64,000 nucleotides of DNA from Sulfurospirillum arcachonense DSM 9755 (GTDB taxonomy: Bacteria > Campylobacterota > Campylobacteria > Campylobacterales > Sulfurospirillaceae), in NCBI RefSeq assembly GCF_000597725.1, contig NZ_JFBL01000013.1, forward strand, positions 1 to 64,000. Direction: 5' to 3'. Position 1 is the first letter of the stretch; each line of letters begins with the position of its first letter. Below are positions 46,072 through 54,993 of the stretch, in pieces. The notes beneath the pieces are model-generated. The model was given only the letters and a program-made list of their open reading frames with translations, did not search any database and was not told where the DNA came from. Made by a program: the position numbers and the translations under genes.

Positions 46072-46713
46072 TTAACTTAGAGAGTTAAACATATCTTTTG
46101 TTACTTCTGAAACATCTTTAGTTCCATCTAATTCTACCATTACACCCATATTTGTATAAAATTCTATGAGAGGTGCTGTTTGTGCATGATAAGCTCCTAG
46201 TCTACTTTTGACAGTTTCTGCATTATCATCTTTTCTAATAACAAGTTTATCTCCACAGTAATCACAAACATCTTTAATTTTTGAAGGATTAAACTCTACA
46301 TGAAAAGATGCTCCACAACCAGGACACACACGACGGCCAGTTATTCTTCCAACAATTAACTCATCAGGAACATTTAACGAAATTACCTTATCTAAAGAAA
46401 TTTTCATATCATCCATTAATGTTTTTAAAGCTTCTGCTTGTGGTAGAGTTCTTGGAAAACCATCAAGAATAAAGCCAGATTTACAATCATCTTGAGCTAA
46501 TCTATCTTTGATAATTCCTATGATTGTAGAATCAGGTACTAATTTTCCCTCATCCATAAATTTTTTAGCTTCCATTCCCATATCAGTTTGTTCGCTAATT
46601 GCTGCTCTTAATATATCACCTGTAGAAATTTGTGGAATATTATATTTTTCTATTAAAAATTTAGCCTGTGTGCCTTTTCCAGCGCCAGGTGCTCCAAATA
46701 CCATAAGATTCAT
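46072..46713 (-). CDS. adk: Adenylate kinase with zinc-type lid
   Basis: 213 residues; interconverts ATP+AMP and 2 ADP. The P-loop is GAPGAGKGTQ, with GFILDGFPRT and GRRVCPGCG. The lid carries two CxxC pairs (CPGC and CDYC), a structural zinc site common in Gram-positive enzymes but absent from the E. coli type. Otherwise standard. Confidence 0.96.
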   Translation of the reverse strand: MNLMVFGAPGAGKGTQAKFLIEKYNIPQISTGDILRAAISEQTDMGMEAKKFMDEGKLVPDSTIIGIIKDRLAQDDCKSGFILDGFPRTLPQAEALKTLMDDMKISLDKVISLNVPDELIVGRITGRRVCPGCGASFHVEFNPSKIKDVCDYCGDKLVIRKDDNAETVKSRLGAYHAQTAPLIEFYTNMGVMVELDGTKDVSEVTKDMFNSLS

Positions 46714-46800
46714 GAGAGTTATCTCCTTAGTTTTTAAAACGTAATATACAAGAATTGTTGTTAATAATAGTTGAGAGAGGGAAGTTAAAAAAAGAAAGTT

Positions 46801-46827
46801 TGCAAGATGGACCTAATCCATCTTGCA
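46801..46827. terminator. Strong hairpin after the malic enzyme gene
   Basis: TGCAAGATGGA (46801-46811) and TCCATCTTGCA (46817-46827) form a perfect 11-base stem with a CCTAA loop. The reverse strand continues into ACTTTCTTTTTTT, and the + strand into TTTTTATTT, so it can act both ways. Confidence 0.8.
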
Positions 46828-46834
46828 TTTTTAT

Positions 46835-48115
46835 TTATCTATTTTCTAGAGCGATTTGCGCTTCAAGTTTTGAACGATATGCATCTATATTAAAACTATC
46901 ACTCACTCTAGCAACACCATCTTCAATAGCAGCTTTTGCCACAGCTGTACTTACTTCTGGTAAAACTCTTCTATCAAATGGTTTTGGAATAATATATTCA
47001 TGACCAAATGTTAAATCTTCTCCACCATAAGCATCTTTAACATAATTAGGTACATCTTTTTTTGCAAGTTCAGCAAGTGCACGAGCCGCAGCCATTTTCA
47101 TACCTTCCGTTACTTTAGTTGCTCTAACATCTAAGGCTCCTCTAAAAATAAAAGGAAAACCTAAAACATTATTTACTTGGTTTGGATAATCACTTCTTCC
47201 TGTTCCCATCATAACATCATCTCTTACTTCTTTAACAAGTTCTGGAAGAACTTCTGGAATTGGATTTGAAAGAGCAAATATAATCGGATCTGGATTCATT
47301 GCAGCTACCATCTCTTTTGAAACAATACCAGGAGCAGAAAGACCTAGAAACATATCTGCACCTTTCATTGCATCATCTAAAGTTCTATCATTAGTATCAA
47401 TTGCAAATTGTTGTTTGTATTTATTTAAATCATCTCTTCCACTATGAATTATCCCTCTTGAGTCAAGCATAACGATATTTTTAATACCTAAAAGTCTATA
47501 CATTTTAGCACATGCAATTCCTGCAGCCCCAGCTCCAGATACAACGATCTTCATGCTTTCAACATCTTTACCACTAAGCTCTAAAGCATTAATAATCGCT
47601 GCTGTTGTTATCATAGCTGTTCCATGTTGATCATCATGCATAACAGGAATGTCTACTAACTCTTGTAATTTTTCTTCAATTTCAAAACATTTTGGAGCTT
47701 TAATATCTTCTAGATTAATTCCACCAAAAGTTGGAGCCATAGCTCTACAAATTTCTATAATCTTTTCCGGATCTTTTTCATCAAGTTCTATATCAAATGC
47801 ATCGACATTAGCAAATGCTTTAAAAAGTACAGATTTTCCTTCCATAACAGGTTTTCCAGCAACTGCTCCAATATCTCCAAGACCAAGAACTGCTGTTGAA
47901 TCAGTGATAACAGCTACTAAGTTACCTTTATTTGTATATTTATACGCCAATTCAGGATCTGCTGAAATATCTCTACATGGATAAGCAACACCTGGCGTAT
48001 ATGCCATAGATAAGTCTCTTGCTGTTACACAAGGCTTTGTAACTTCAATACCAATTTTACCATTGATATGGTACTCTAATGACTCTTCTTTTGTAACTTT
48101 AATACTATTACTCAC
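46835..48115 (-). CDS. NAD(P)-dependent malic enzyme
   Basis: 426 residues, short bacterial form without the phosphotransacetylase-like extension; decarboxylates malate to pyruvate. Motifs: YTPGVAYPC, VITDSTAVLGLGDIG, DDQHGTA (metal ligand region) and the nucleotide fold VVSGAGAAGIAC. It overlaps the end of gltX by 8 bases, so it is downstream in the same operon. Confidence 0.94.
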   Translation of the reverse strand: MSNSIKVTKEESLEYHINGKIGIEVTKPCVTARDLSMAYTPGVAYPCRDISADPELAYKYTNKGNLVAVITDSTAVLGLGDIGAVAGKPVMEGKSVLFKAFANVDAFDIELDEKDPEKIIEICRAMAPTFGGINLEDIKAPKCFEIEEKLQELVDIPVMHDDQHGTAMITTAAIINALELSGKDVESMKIVVSGAGAAGIACAKMYRLLGIKNIVMLDSRGIIHSGRDDLNKYKQQFAIDTNDRTLDDAMKGADMFLGLSAPGIVSKEMVAAMNPDPIIFALSNPIPEVLPELVKEVRDDVMMGTGRSDYPNQVNNVLGFPFIFRGALDVRATKVTEGMKMAAARALAELAKKDVPNYVKDAYGGEDLTFGHEYIIPKPFDRRVLPEVSTAVAKAAIEDGVARVSDSFNIDAYRSKLEAQIALENR

Positions 48116-49511
48116 GCTCTAATCCTTTTTGATTTTTTATTAGATTGTCAATTCTTTGAACAACTTCATTGTAACCCACTATGCTTAAAACATCAAACAC
48201 AGATGGACTAACCGCACTTCCCACTATTGCAATTCTTATGGGCTGTGCTAAATGTTTTAACTTTAGCCCTTTACTCTCTAAAAAGTTATTAGCTACTTCT
48301 TTGAACTCATCTGTTAAAGTAACTTCACCTTTAGATTTTAACTCTTTATTAAATGCTTCTAAAATATCTAGTGCATCACCTTTTAAAAACTTATCAACTG
48401 CCTTTTGTTCATACTGTGTTGGTTTATTTATGATTGAGCTTATCATCTGTTTTAATTCATTCATATCTTTTGCTCTATCTCTTAATAAACCTAAAAGTTC
48501 TTCCGTTTTTTCAAACCCACTTAAGTCTAAATCATAATCTTTTAAAACTTCTACTAGCCTTTGTGTACTTGCTGTTTTAATATACTGCGAATTTATCCAT
48601 AAAAGTTTTTCTGCATTATACGCTGAAGCTGATTTATTAATATCATTTGGATCAAATAGCTCACTCATCTCTTCAAAAGAAAAAAGTTCTTGATCTCCAT
48701 GACTCCAACCTAAACGAATAAGAAAATTTAAAAGTGCTTCTGGTAAAAAACCATCTTTTTTGTATTCCATAACATCCATAGCACCATCTCTTTTAGAAAG
48801 TTTTTTGCCACTAGGATTAAGTATCATTGGAACATGATAAAATTTTGGGATGTCAAAACCAAGTGCTTTATAAACTACTATCTGTTTTGGTGTATTTGAG
48901 ATATGATCATCTCCACGTATAACTTCAGTAACACCCATTAAAGCATCATCTATAGCAACAACAAAATTATATAGTGGCGTCCCATCGCCTCTAGCAATTA
49001 CAAAGTCATCTAAGATATCTTCAACATTAAATTTTATCTCACCTTTAATACCATCAATAAAACTTATCTCTCCACTTAATGGTGATTTAATACGAACAAC
49101 TGGTTCTACACCTTCAGGAGGAGTACCTTCAAAATCTCTGTATCTACCATCATATTTTGTTCTTTGTTTATTTGCTTTTTGCTTTTCATACAATTCATTT
49201 TTTTCTTCTGAACTCATATAACAATAGTATGCTTTTCCTTCATCTAAAAGTTGTTGTACATACTTTTTGTATATATCAAATCTTTTTGATTGGTAAAATA
49301 CTTCACCATCATGACTCAATCCAACCCATTTAAAAGCTTCAACAATTGCCTCTGTTGCTTCTTGGGAGTTTCTTTTTAAATCTGTATCTTCTATTCTTAA
49401 AAGGAATTTTCCACCTTTTCTTTTTGCCCATAAATAACTATACAGTGCTGTTCTAAGACCTCCAATGTGTAAATATCCTGTTGGAGAAGGTGCAAAACGT
49501 GTTACTACCAT
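48108..49511 (-). CDS. gltX: Glutamyl-tRNA synthetase
   Basis: 467 residues, class I synthetase: the HIGH motif is YLHIGG near the N-terminus, and KLSKRDG is the KMSKS equivalent. Related bacteria often carry two GltX paralogues, one charging tRNA-Gln; which one this is cannot be decided here. It overlaps the malic enzyme gene downstream. Confidence 0.95.
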   Translation of the reverse strand: MVVTRFAPSPTGYLHIGGLRTALYSYLWAKRKGGKFLLRIEDTDLKRNSQEATEAIVEAFKWVGLSHDGEVFYQSKRFDIYKKYVQQLLDEGKAYYCYMSSEEKNELYEKQKANKQRTKYDGRYRDFEGTPPEGVEPVVRIKSPLSGEISFIDGIKGEIKFNVEDILDDFVIARGDGTPLYNFVVAIDDALMGVTEVIRGDDHISNTPKQIVVYKALGFDIPKFYHVPMILNPSGKKLSKRDGAMDVMEYKKDGFLPEALLNFLIRLGWSHGDQELFSFEEMSELFDPNDINKSASAYNAEKLLWINSQYIKTASTQRLVEVLKDYDLDLSGFEKTEELLGLLRDRAKDMNELKQMISSIINKPTQYEQKAVDKFLKGDALDILEAFNKELKSKGEVTLTDEFKEVANNFLESKGLKLKHLAQPIRIAIVGSAVSPSVFDVLSIVGYNEVVQRIDNLIKNQKGLERE

Positions 49512-49609
49512 AATTTAATTTTCCTTGAGTAATTTGTACTACTTATGTCAAAGTTATGTATCAATTAGTTACTATGAAATAACTTAAACATTATTTTTTT
49601 TGAACTATA

Positions 49610-49630
49610 TTTAAATTTAAATTTAAATTT
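49610..49630. repeat. TTTAAA tandem repeat upstream of the SurA-like gene
   Basis: Three and a half copies of TTTAAA, 20-40 bases before the -35 box of the next gene. Being pure A/T it may act as an UP-like element; it is short and could be chance. Confidence 0.4.
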
Positions 49631-49648
49631 CTAAAAATAATGTTATGA

Positions 49649-49676
49649 TTGACAGTTAGGTTATATCTATTATATA
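49649..49676 (+). promoter_or_regulatory. Promoter of the SurA-like chaperone gene
   Basis: TTGACA (49649-49654), a 16-base spacer and TATATA (49671-49676), about 28 bases before the GTG start. The -35 box is perfect and the -10 is near consensus. Confidence 0.6.
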
Positions 49677-49703
49677 AATTTTTTACTTAACAAAGGATTA
49701 TTA

Positions 49704-50546
49704 GTGAACATTATCTCTCGTCTTTTTTTAAGCGCATCTGTTTGTGTAACATTGGGCTTTTCTGGAATCATAACTGGTGTTTCTGTTATTATTAACAACG
49801 AACCAATTACGCTCTATGAAGTGTATAAATACTCAGAACAATACAAAATCTCAAAAAAAGAAGCTTTGAATGTTTTAGTAAGACAAAAACTAGAAAATTC
49901 TCAAATTAAAAAATTAAATATTGATGCAGATATATTTGAAATAGACCAGTTTATAGAAAACTTGGCTAACAAAAATGGGCTTAGTCAATATGAATTTTTA
50001 AATATGCTAAAATCAAAAAACATCAATATAGATGATTATAAACAAGATGTAAAAACTAAAATTAAACAAGAAAAGTTATATGGTCGTATATTCAAAGAGA
50101 AACTAAAAGCTATAGAAGAGAATGAACTGAACGATTTTTATAAAAAAAATCCAAGCAAATTTAAAGTCGCAAATAGTTTTAGTGTTAACATTTATACTTC
50201 ACAAAATGCAAATGATTTAAAAGCAATTCAAAAAAATCCAATGCTACAACCTGAAAGTGTAAAAATTGAAAATAAAATACTAACTTCAAATATTTTAAAC
50301 AATAAGCTAAATGCTGTACTAAACGATACAAGAGAAGGGTTATTTACTCATATATTAACTGTAGAAAATATCCCTACAATGTTTTATATTAAAGAAAAAA
50401 AGGATTTAACTGTACTTCCTTTTGAGCAAGTGAAAAATTCAATATATAATATGCTTTCTAAACAACAAGAAAAGCAAGTCATCGATGAATACTTTGAAAA
50501 AATGAAGTCTTCTGCAAGTATTAAAGTTGTAAGATCTCCAGCTTAA
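49704..50546 (+). CDS. Periplasmic SurA/Peb4-like peptidyl-prolyl isomerase/chaperone
   Basis: 280 residues with a GTG start behind AAAGGATT. A signal peptide of about 20 residues is followed by a SurA-type N-terminal helical region (about 25-140), with VSVIINNEPITLYEVYKY and a C-terminal helix typical of this group. The parvulin (PPIase) part around 145-245 is diverged, so chaperone activity is more certain than isomerase activity. Such proteins escort outer-membrane proteins across the periplasm. The stop overlaps the convergent flagellin-like gene. Confidence 0.8.
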   Translation: MNIISRLFLSASVCVTLGFSGIITGVSVIINNEPITLYEVYKYSEQYKISKKEALNVLVRQKLENSQIKKLNIDADIFEIDQFIENLANKNGLSQYEFLNMLKSKNINIDDYKQDVKTKIKQEKLYGRIFKEKLKAIEENELNDFYKKNPSKFKVANSFSVNIYTSQNANDLKAIQKNPMLQPESVKIENKILTSNILNNKLNAVLNDTREGLFTHILTVENIPTMFYIKEKKDLTVLPFEQVKNSIYNMLSKQQEKQVIDEYFEKMKSSASIKVVRSPA

Positions 50547-51214
50547 TCGTCTAACAAAAAAGAGAGTTTATCTTTCAGGGAGCTTACATCATGAGCCCCC
50601 TGAATATCATCTTTATTTAATATTGTATTTTCTATTTGACTCAAAAGTGGACTATGTTCATTTAAAGCTGCTACCTGATTGAAATGTGCAACTTCTATAT
50701 TCTGTTTTATGCTAGATATTTTTGTAGTAAGTTCTTCTAGTTTATTGCTAAAAGTGTTTAATTCATCTCTATTATCTATGCTAAAGTCTTCAATCCCATA
50801 CTCATTTGGTAAAGCTAAACTAAATTCTGAATTTCCAGAATTAAAAGTATGTGTTGTATAAAAAAGCTGTGTATCTTTAAATGTTGTATTATCTACAATA
50901 TCTAACATATTTATCGTTATTTCTTCAAATTTTTCATTTAATTCTGATTTTTGAGATTTAAAGTATTCATATTTTTCTGTAAGCTTTTGTAACTCTTCAT
51001 TGTTATTTTTAAGTTTTTTTATAGAATACTCAGCCGTTTGTAGTATGCCTACTGACTCATTTGATTCTAATAAATTTGTTGCAAATACTGTTTTGGCTTC
51101 AAACGTATCAATTGGTTCTTTTAGCGTATTGTTTGCTGTCTTTAAATAAGAGGTATTTGATTTTTTTTGTTCTATAAAATTTATACTGTTTGCAGAACTT
51201 CCATTAATTTTCAT
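50543..51214 (-). CDS. Divergent flagellin-like protein
   Basis: 223 residues. The middle aligns with the flagellin at 54994-55749: SNESVGILQTAEYSIKKL against SNEAVGVLQIADAALSNI, and DIVDNTTFKDTQLF against DIVDNTSYNGKSLF. The N-terminal D0 segment is less flagellin-like and the C-terminus lacks the usual ending. It may be a minor filament component, an anchor or a regulator, rather than the major flagellin. AAGGGAGG precedes the ATG, and the transcript should begin with a hairpin (51239-51262). Confidence 0.72.
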   Translation of the reverse strand: MKINGSSANSINFIEQKKSNTSYLKTANNTLKEPIDTFEAKTVFATNLLESNESVGILQTAEYSIKKLKNNNEELQKLTEKYEYFKSQKSELNEKFEEITINMLDIVDNTTFKDTQLFYTTHTFNSGNSEFSLALPNEYGIEDFSIDNRDELNTFSNKLEELTTKISSIKQNIEVAHFNQVAALNEHSPLLSQIENTILNKDDIQGAHDVSSLKDKLSFLLDD

Positions 51215-51238
51215 TTTTACCTCCCTTTTGAATGTTTG

Positions 51239-51272
51239 TGAGCTTGAAAAAATCCAAGCTCAACTTATTATA
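51239..51272 (-). promoter_or_regulatory. -10 box and 5'-end hairpin of the flagellin-like gene
   Basis: On the reverse strand TATAAT (51272 to 51267) is followed after a few bases by an 8-base inverted repeat, TGAGCTTG/CAAGCTCA (51262 to 51239). The mRNA would start with this stem, which typically protects transcripts or controls translation. Confidence 0.55.
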
Positions 51273-51307
51273 TCAAAGTTTCATAAACTATGAAGATCTA
51301 AAACTAA

Positions 51308-52639
51308 TTAATATTTTGATAGGTAATTCGTATCGAAATTATTTTCTATAAAATCTACATTATCCATCATTTTAAGATGAAAGTCTGTTACTGTTTTAAT
51401 TCCCTCTATTTGTAATTCACTTAGAGAATTTTTCATCTTAGCAATTGCCTTAGTTCTATCTTCTCCCCAAACAATAAGTTTTCCTATCATCGAGTCATAA
51501 GTAGATGGAACAATATAGCCTTGATATAAATGTGAATCCATACGAACATTGCGTCCACCAGGAGCGATATACTTAGTAACTTTACCAGGACTAGGAATAA
51601 ACTTCACAGGATCTTCTGCAGTAATTCTACACTCTATAGAATGCCCATTAAATTGAATCTCACTTTGCTCTGGAAGTTTTTCACCTTCAGCTACTCTTAT
51701 CATAAGTTCAATTATATCTATGCCACTTACCATCTCACTTACACAATGTTCCACTTGAAGTCTAGTATTCATTTCCATAAAATAAAAATTTTTATCAGCA
51801 TCAAGTAAAAATTCAAATGTACCCGCATTCTCATACCCTAAGTATTTTGTAGCTTTGACTGCAACTGCATGTAAATTTGCTCTTGTTTTTTCATCAAGTG
51901 CCACAGCAGGTGACTCTTCGATAAGCTTTTGATGACGACGTTGTAATGAACAATCACGCTCTCCAATATGGATAGCATTACCATGAGCATCACCTATAAC
52001 TTGAACTTCAATATGACGAGGATCTTTTATAAATTTTTCAAGGTATAAAGTACCATCACCAAATGCCGTTGCAGATTCACTTTCTGCTGCTAAAAAAGAA
52101 ACTTCCATATCTTCTTCTCTCTCAACAACACGCATACCACGACCACCGCCACCAGCACTTGCTTTAACAATAACTGGATAACCGATTTTTTTTGCAAGTA
52201 CTTTAGCTTCAGCTACATTTTCAAGTGCACCTTCACTTCCTTCAATAACAGGAACTCCGGCTTTTTTCATTACTTCTTTTGCTTTTGATTTATCACTCAT
52301 TAAAACCATAGCATCAACTGATGGGCCAATAAATTTTATATTGTGATGACCACAAATTTCTACAAAACTTTGGTTTTCACTCAAAAAACCATATCCTGGA
52401 AAAATAGCATCGCAACCACTTATTTCAGCCGCACTAATAATAGCTGGAATACTTAAATAACTATCAGCTGATTTTGCTTCACCTATACAAATACTAGCAT
52501 CTGCATATTGAAGGTACAAAGCATCTTTATCCGCTTTTGAATAAACTGCTACAGCAATTTTACCCATCTCTTTTATTGTTCTTATTGCACGAAGGGCTAT
52601 CTCTCCTCTATTGGCAACAAGTATTTTTTCAATAGACAT
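51308..52639 (-). CDS. accC: Acetyl-CoA carboxylase, biotin carboxylase subunit
   Basis: 443 residues; carboxylates biotin on AccB with ATP and bicarbonate, the first step of fatty-acid synthesis. ILVANRGEIALRAIRT at the start, the ATP-grasp loop GGGGRGM, and FMEMNTRLQVEHCVSE with the catalytic residues are present. It lies 2 bases after accB. Confidence 0.96.
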   Translation of the reverse strand: MSIEKILVANRGEIALRAIRTIKEMGKIAVAVYSKADKDALYLQYADASICIGEAKSADSYLSIPAIISAAEISGCDAIFPGYGFLSENQSFVEICGHHNIKFIGPSVDAMVLMSDKSKAKEVMKKAGVPVIEGSEGALENVAEAKVLAKKIGYPVIVKASAGGGGRGMRVVEREEDMEVSFLAAESESATAFGDGTLYLEKFIKDPRHIEVQVIGDAHGNAIHIGERDCSLQRRHQKLIEESPAVALDEKTRANLHAVAVKATKYLGYENAGTFEFLLDADKNFYFMEMNTRLQVEHCVSEMVSGIDIIELMIRVAEGEKLPEQSEIQFNGHSIECRITAEDPVKFIPSPGKVTKYIAPGGRNVRMDSHLYQGYIVPSTYDSMIGKLIVWGEDRTKAIAKMKNSLSELQIEGIKTVTDFHLKMMDNVDFIENNFDTNYLSKY

Positions 52640-52641
52640 TT

Positions 52642-53091
52642 TTAAACTTTCTCTACGGCAAATAGTGGCATATCATATTCAACAGGTTGTCCATCATCTA
52701 AAAGAACTTCTATAATTCTACAGTCAAATTCTGCTTCTATTTCATTCATAATTTTCATAGCTTCTATAATACCAACCGTTTGACCTTTTTTCACAACAGT
52801 TCCTACTTTTACAAATGCATCTGCTCCAGGAGCTGGTGCTTTATAAAATGTTCCAACCATTGGTGATTTAATAGCATCTCCACTAACAGCTTCAGCTGAT
52901 GATGTTTCTACTGTTTGTGCTACTGGCGCAGCAGGAGCAGCTATTGTTTGTACTACTGGTGCAGCTACAGATGAACATGATTCAAAACCCTTTTGTAATT
53001 CTATTGAAAATTCACCATCTTTGATTTTTACTTTTGAAATTTCACTGTTGTCAAAAAAACGCATTAAATCTTTTATTTCTCTATTTGTCAT
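52642..53091 (-). CDS. accB: Acetyl-CoA carboxylase, biotin carboxyl carrier protein
   Basis: 149 residues. A short N-terminal region and an Ala/Pro/Val linker (about 45-70) precede the biotinyl domain, with the biotinylated lysine in EAMKIMNE. Cotranscribed with accC. Confidence 0.96.
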   Translation of the reverse strand: MTNREIKDLMRFFDNSEISKVKIKDGEFSIELQKGFESCSSVAAPVVQTIAAPAAPVAQTVETSSAEAVSGDAIKSPMVGTFYKAPAPGADAFVKVGTVVKKGQTVGIIEAMKIMNEIEAEFDCRIIEVLLDDGQPVEYDMPLFAVEKV

Positions 53092-53186
53092 ATATGTTTC
53101 CTCATTATTTTTTATACAAAAATTCTTTATATTTTACTATTTTACCCATATAAAACTACTTAAAACGAACTGACTCTTAGTCTAAC

Positions 53187-53621
53187 TCACTTAATTTGCT
53201 CTATCACAACACCATTGTCCTTGATAAATCTTGTAATAACATCAGAATTTGTATGTTCGTATGATTTATCATAAACTATTCTTTTTATACCACTTGCAAT
53301 AATATTTTTACTACAATCACTACATGGCTCAAGTGTCACATATATCGTCGCATCTTTTATACTTATTCCCTCTCTGGCTGCCCATATGAGTGCATTCATC
53401 TCTGCATGGATTTCGTAAGTTTTACTCCACTCATGATGCTCACTTGTGTACTCATTATCCCAATGCTCACAGCAGTTTGTATACCCAGCTGGTGTGCCAT
53501 TATAACCTGTACTTAAAATTCTTCCATTCTTAACTATTACTGCTCCTACTTGCTTAGATATGCATTTGCTAGCAGTCGCTATCTCATGAGCAATATTTAT
53601 AAAATTTCTATCACTTAACAT
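53187..53621 (-). CDS. dCMP deaminase family protein
   Basis: 144 residues; deaminates dCMP to dUMP for thymidylate synthesis. The zinc site is HAEMNALI with LEPCSDC (His, catalytic Glu, two Cys), preceded by SKQVGAVIVKNGRILSTGYN. The length fits deoxycytidylate deaminase, related to ComEB. It lies between the hydrolase gene and accB on the same strand. Confidence 0.92.
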   Translation of the reverse strand: MLSDRNFINIAHEIATASKCISKQVGAVIVKNGRILSTGYNGTPAGYTNCCEHWDNEYTSEHHEWSKTYEIHAEMNALIWAAREGISIKDATIYVTLEPCSDCSKNIIASGIKRIVYDKSYEHTNSDVITRFIKDNGVVIEQIK

Positions 53622-53640
53622 ACTCTCTTTACCCTTTAAA

Positions 53641-54411
53641 TTACGGAATTATCTGTTTTAAAACATTTTCAAACTCAGGATGTGTTAAAACTCTTCCATG
53701 AGTTGTATCTTCTAACTCTACATGTAAACCTAAATTTGGAATTTTCTCTTTTAACCTATCAAAATGATATTTAGATATTATTTTATCATCTTTTACTTCA
53801 ATCAAACAAACAGGTTCTTTGACATACAAAATATGCTTATCTGCTTCAAATTTATGTTTTAATAATCTATGAATAGGAAATATCGGATATTTTCTTTTTG
53901 CAATTGATGCAATAGAGTTATATGGAGTGATTAAAACAGTCCCTTTTACTTCTCTTTTAGAAGCAAGATAAACAGCTACACCCGTACCTAAACTCCTTCC
54001 AACAGCTATGACTTTTTTTTCTTTTGCATATTTATCATAAATTTTTAAAGCATCATTATAAAGAGCTTTTTGACTAGGTTTCCCTCCGCTTTTTACAAAA
54101 CCTCTATAGTTAAAACTTACTATTTCATAATCATCTAAATTCTTCACATGTAACAAAAACCTTGTTGCATCATCTGCATTTCCTCCAAAATATATAAGAA
54201 GTGGTGCATCTTTTTTTTGTGAAGTTTTATAAACGCCATCTAAAACAATTCCATTTTCTACTTCAAAAGTTATTTTTTTTACATTTTCTAGCTCAAAAGA
54301 TTTCTCCTCTTCTATAGCCTTCGTATTAAAAACTTTTGAATCTTGTGTTATGTACAAATAGCCAATACTTGCTAAATAGACAATTATTAAAACTGATATA
54401 AGTGTTATCAT
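53641..54411 (-). CDS. Membrane-anchored alpha/beta hydrolase
   Basis: 256 residues. One N-terminal transmembrane helix (about 3-22) anchors a hydrolase domain with the nucleophile elbow GRSLGTG (Ser) and a C-terminal TTHGRVL supplying the likely His. LLIYFGGNADDAT resembles the BEM46/ABHD13-like group. The substrate is unknown. The ATG overlaps the methyltransferase stop (ATGA). Confidence 0.85.
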   Translation of the reverse strand: MITLISVLIIVYLASIGYLYITQDSKVFNTKAIEEEKSFELENVKKITFEVENGIVLDGVYKTSQKKDAPLLIYFGGNADDATRFLLHVKNLDDYEIVSFNYRGFVKSGGKPSQKALYNDALKIYDKYAKEKKVIAVGRSLGTGVAVYLASKREVKGTVLITPYNSIASIAKRKYPIFPIHRLLKHKFEADKHILYVKEPVCLIEVKDDKIISKYHFDRLKEKIPNLGLHVELEDTTHGRVLTHPEFENVLKQIIP

Positions 54412-54989
54412 TTTCTTATCTCTATACTCATATCATTTTTTAGATAATCTTCTATAACTCTTATTTTTAAATCTTTCTCTTTAGCAAATTGAATTATATT
54501 TTCTCTATTTTGGTAATTAAAAGTTTCACTTTTCTTTTCTCCTTTAAGGATATTAAAAATAATTCCTTTTTTAGAGTAAGAAAGTATCTTCTCTAAAAAA
54601 AGCCACGTATCAAAATCACTTAAGACATTTAAACTTCCACTTGCTATGTACCAATCAGCAAGATATAATTCATCTTTTAAAATATCTCTACATGTAAAGC
54701 TACAACTTGGAAATTTTTTCAATCTTTTTTTAGAAATATTAATAGAATTTTGTACTGAGTCAATACCTATATAACTTTTGGGCCTTAATCCTTTTTCTTC
54801 CCAAAAAAGATACAAATCTGCAAAACCACATCCTGCATCTACTACACTACAACTTGATAGTTCATTTTGTATAAAGTAAGTAATAACTTCAAAACGAATT
54901 TTTTGAGAAGCATCAGAATTCCAATTTAATCCACGAGCAGATATGCCATACTTTTCATATGCATTTAAATAAAACTCTGAATTTTTCAA
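54408..54989 (-). CDS. SAM-dependent methyltransferase next to flagellin
   Basis: 193 residues. The start is a TTG at 54989 with AAAG just upstream. Motif I is VVDAGCGFADLY; IGIDS and DWYIASGSLN follow. The substrate is unknown. It starts 4 bases after the flagellin stop, so both are on one transcript; a role in modifying the filament or its sugars is possible but unproven. Confidence 0.82.
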   Translation of the reverse strand: MKNSEFYLNAYEKYGISARGLNWNSDASQKIRFEVITYFIQNELSSCSVVDAGCGFADLYLFWEEKGLRPKSYIGIDSVQNSINISKKRLKKFPSCSFTCRDILKDELYLADWYIASGSLNVLSDFDTWLFLEKILSYSKKGIIFNILKGEKKSETFNYQNRENIIQFAKEKDLKIRVIEDYLKNDMSIEIRK

Positions 54990-54993
54990 AACT

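Noticed and set aside
49610-49630. TTTAAA tandem repeat as a phase-variation switch
   Set aside because: It lies upstream of the -35 box, has fewer than four units and is pure A/T; no evidence for length variation.
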